A program made the translations under genes and the position numbers. 64,000 bases of DNA from Pedobacter sp. PLR (GTDB lineage Bacteria > Bacteroidota > Bacteroidia > Sphingobacteriales > Sphingobacteriaceae), in contig NZ_JAPIVQ010000006.1 of the NCBI RefSeq assembly GCF_026239675.1, forward strand, positions 124,001-188,000, read 5' to 3'. Below the pieces are notes generated by a model that was given only the letters and a program-made list of their open reading frames with translations, did not search any database and was not told the origin of the DNA. Positions 63,567-64,000 of this stretch are shown piece by piece; within the stretch, counting starts at the first letter, position 1; each line of letters opens with the position of its first letter.

Positions 63567-64000
63567 ATGAAAAAACTAGCATTACTTCTTTTTGCTTTTG
63601 TAACCATCTCTGCCAGCACCTTTGCTCAGGAGACAAAAGAGGCTGTTAAAATTTATAATCCTGCTGCAAATGCACAGGCCGACCTTGATGCTGCCATTGC
63701 GAAGGCTAAAAAGGAAGGTAAACATGTATTTGTTCAGGTAGGCGGAAACTGGTGCTCCTGGTGTATCGCTTTTCATAAGCTGGTAGACAACACTCCTGAG
63801 CTTAAAAAGCTGCTGAATGACAATTATGAAACGGTATTGATCAACTATAGCAAGGAAAACAAGAACGAAGCGGTATTGGCAAAATTGCAATATCCGGGAC
63901 GTTTCGGATTTCCTGTATTTCTGATTCTTGATGGTGATGGCAAACTTTTACACACTCAAAACTCGGCTTATCTGGAAGAAGGAAAAGGCCACAGTGTGAA
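63567..64000 (+). CDS. Exported thioredoxin-like protein, N-terminal part
   Basis: About 144 residues are visible and the frame runs off the window. Signal peptide MKKLALLLFAFVTISASTFA, then a thioredoxin fold with the redox pair CSWC (Cys63, Cys66) in VGGNWCSWCIAFH and the cis-proline strand GRFGFPVFLILD. It is probably a periplasmic thiol-disulfide protein of the DUF255/thioredoxin_7 type. It is divergent from the AddA-like gene. Confidence 0.87.
   Translation, partial: MKKLALLLFAFVTISASTFAQETKEAVKIYNPAANAQADLDAAIAKAKKEGKHVFVQVGGNWCSWCIAFHKLVDNTPELKKLLNDNYETVLINYSKENKNEAVLAKLQYPGRFGFPVFLILDGDGKLLHTQNSAYLEEGKGHSV

Overview
The window looks like the chromosome of a Bacteroidota bacterium of the Sphingobacteriaceae, most like Pedobacter. 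The signs are: a gliding-motility lipoprotein GldD, the futalosine menaquinone genes mqnB and mqnD, a paired TrxR-like ferredoxin reductase and ferredoxin, a HYC_CC_PP-type protein beside an RND efflux operon, an AddAB-like nuclease pair with a Fe-S cluster motif, and repeated promoters of the Bacteroidota form TTTG-N19/20-TAnnTTTG. The genus is inferred from gene content; no marker gene was compared.

Layout. 1-3.0 kb: an RND efflux operon on the minus strand (cut by the window edge), preceded by an ORF6N-domain gene remnant and an inverted repeat. 3.5-5.8 kb: two identical tRNA-Asp genes, prfA and an lpxH-type hydrolase. 6-10.5 kb: ferredoxin reductase/ferredoxin, an S41 protease, a small CsbD-like protein and anmK. 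10.7-18.5 kb: a NagB-deacetylase fusion, an M16 peptidase, a family-10-like glycosyl hydrolase and a membrane-anchored coiled-coil protein. 18.6-24.3 kb: a run of PTPS/QueD, folE, fabD and a very large NtrY-like sensor kinase. 24.3-25.9 kb: mqnB-mqnD. 25.9-31.8 kb: a seven-gene minus-strand run (TPR protein, ComA-like synthase, aroE, gldD, metallo-hydrolase, LolE/FtsX-like permease, NlpE-OB-like lipoprotein). 32-40.5 kb: mostly single genes in alternating directions (ALDH, GIN-domain protein, SNF2 helicase, aat, yccF, App1 phosphatase, lipid kinase). 40.5-46.6 kb: a minus-strand run trpE-trpG-trpC-hflX-rbfA-M23-TonB-like, preceded by a short leader peptide with two near-adjacent Trp codons and a strong terminator. 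47.1-47.56 kb: a gene-free stretch with four 62-bp iteron-like units carrying DnaA-box-like sites, next to an AT-rich tract. 47.6-51.6 kb: two overlapping amidohydrolase-like genes. 51.6-52.6 kb: terminators, a repeat mosaic and two unusual tRNA-like genes. 52.7-64 kb: an Lrp/AsnC regulator, tex, pdhB, a VOC protein, the AddB/AddA pair and the start of a thioredoxin-like gene.

Most genes are housekeeping: translation (prfA, rbfA, hflX, aat), cofactors (folE, mqnBD, aroE, trp), envelope (lpxH, anmK, nagB, M23, gldD) and recombinational repair (AddAB). The most unusual content is not protein coding: the tRNA-like pair at 52.16-52.51 kb, the 62-bp iterons at 47.22-47.47 kb and the trp leader at 46.47-46.61 kb.
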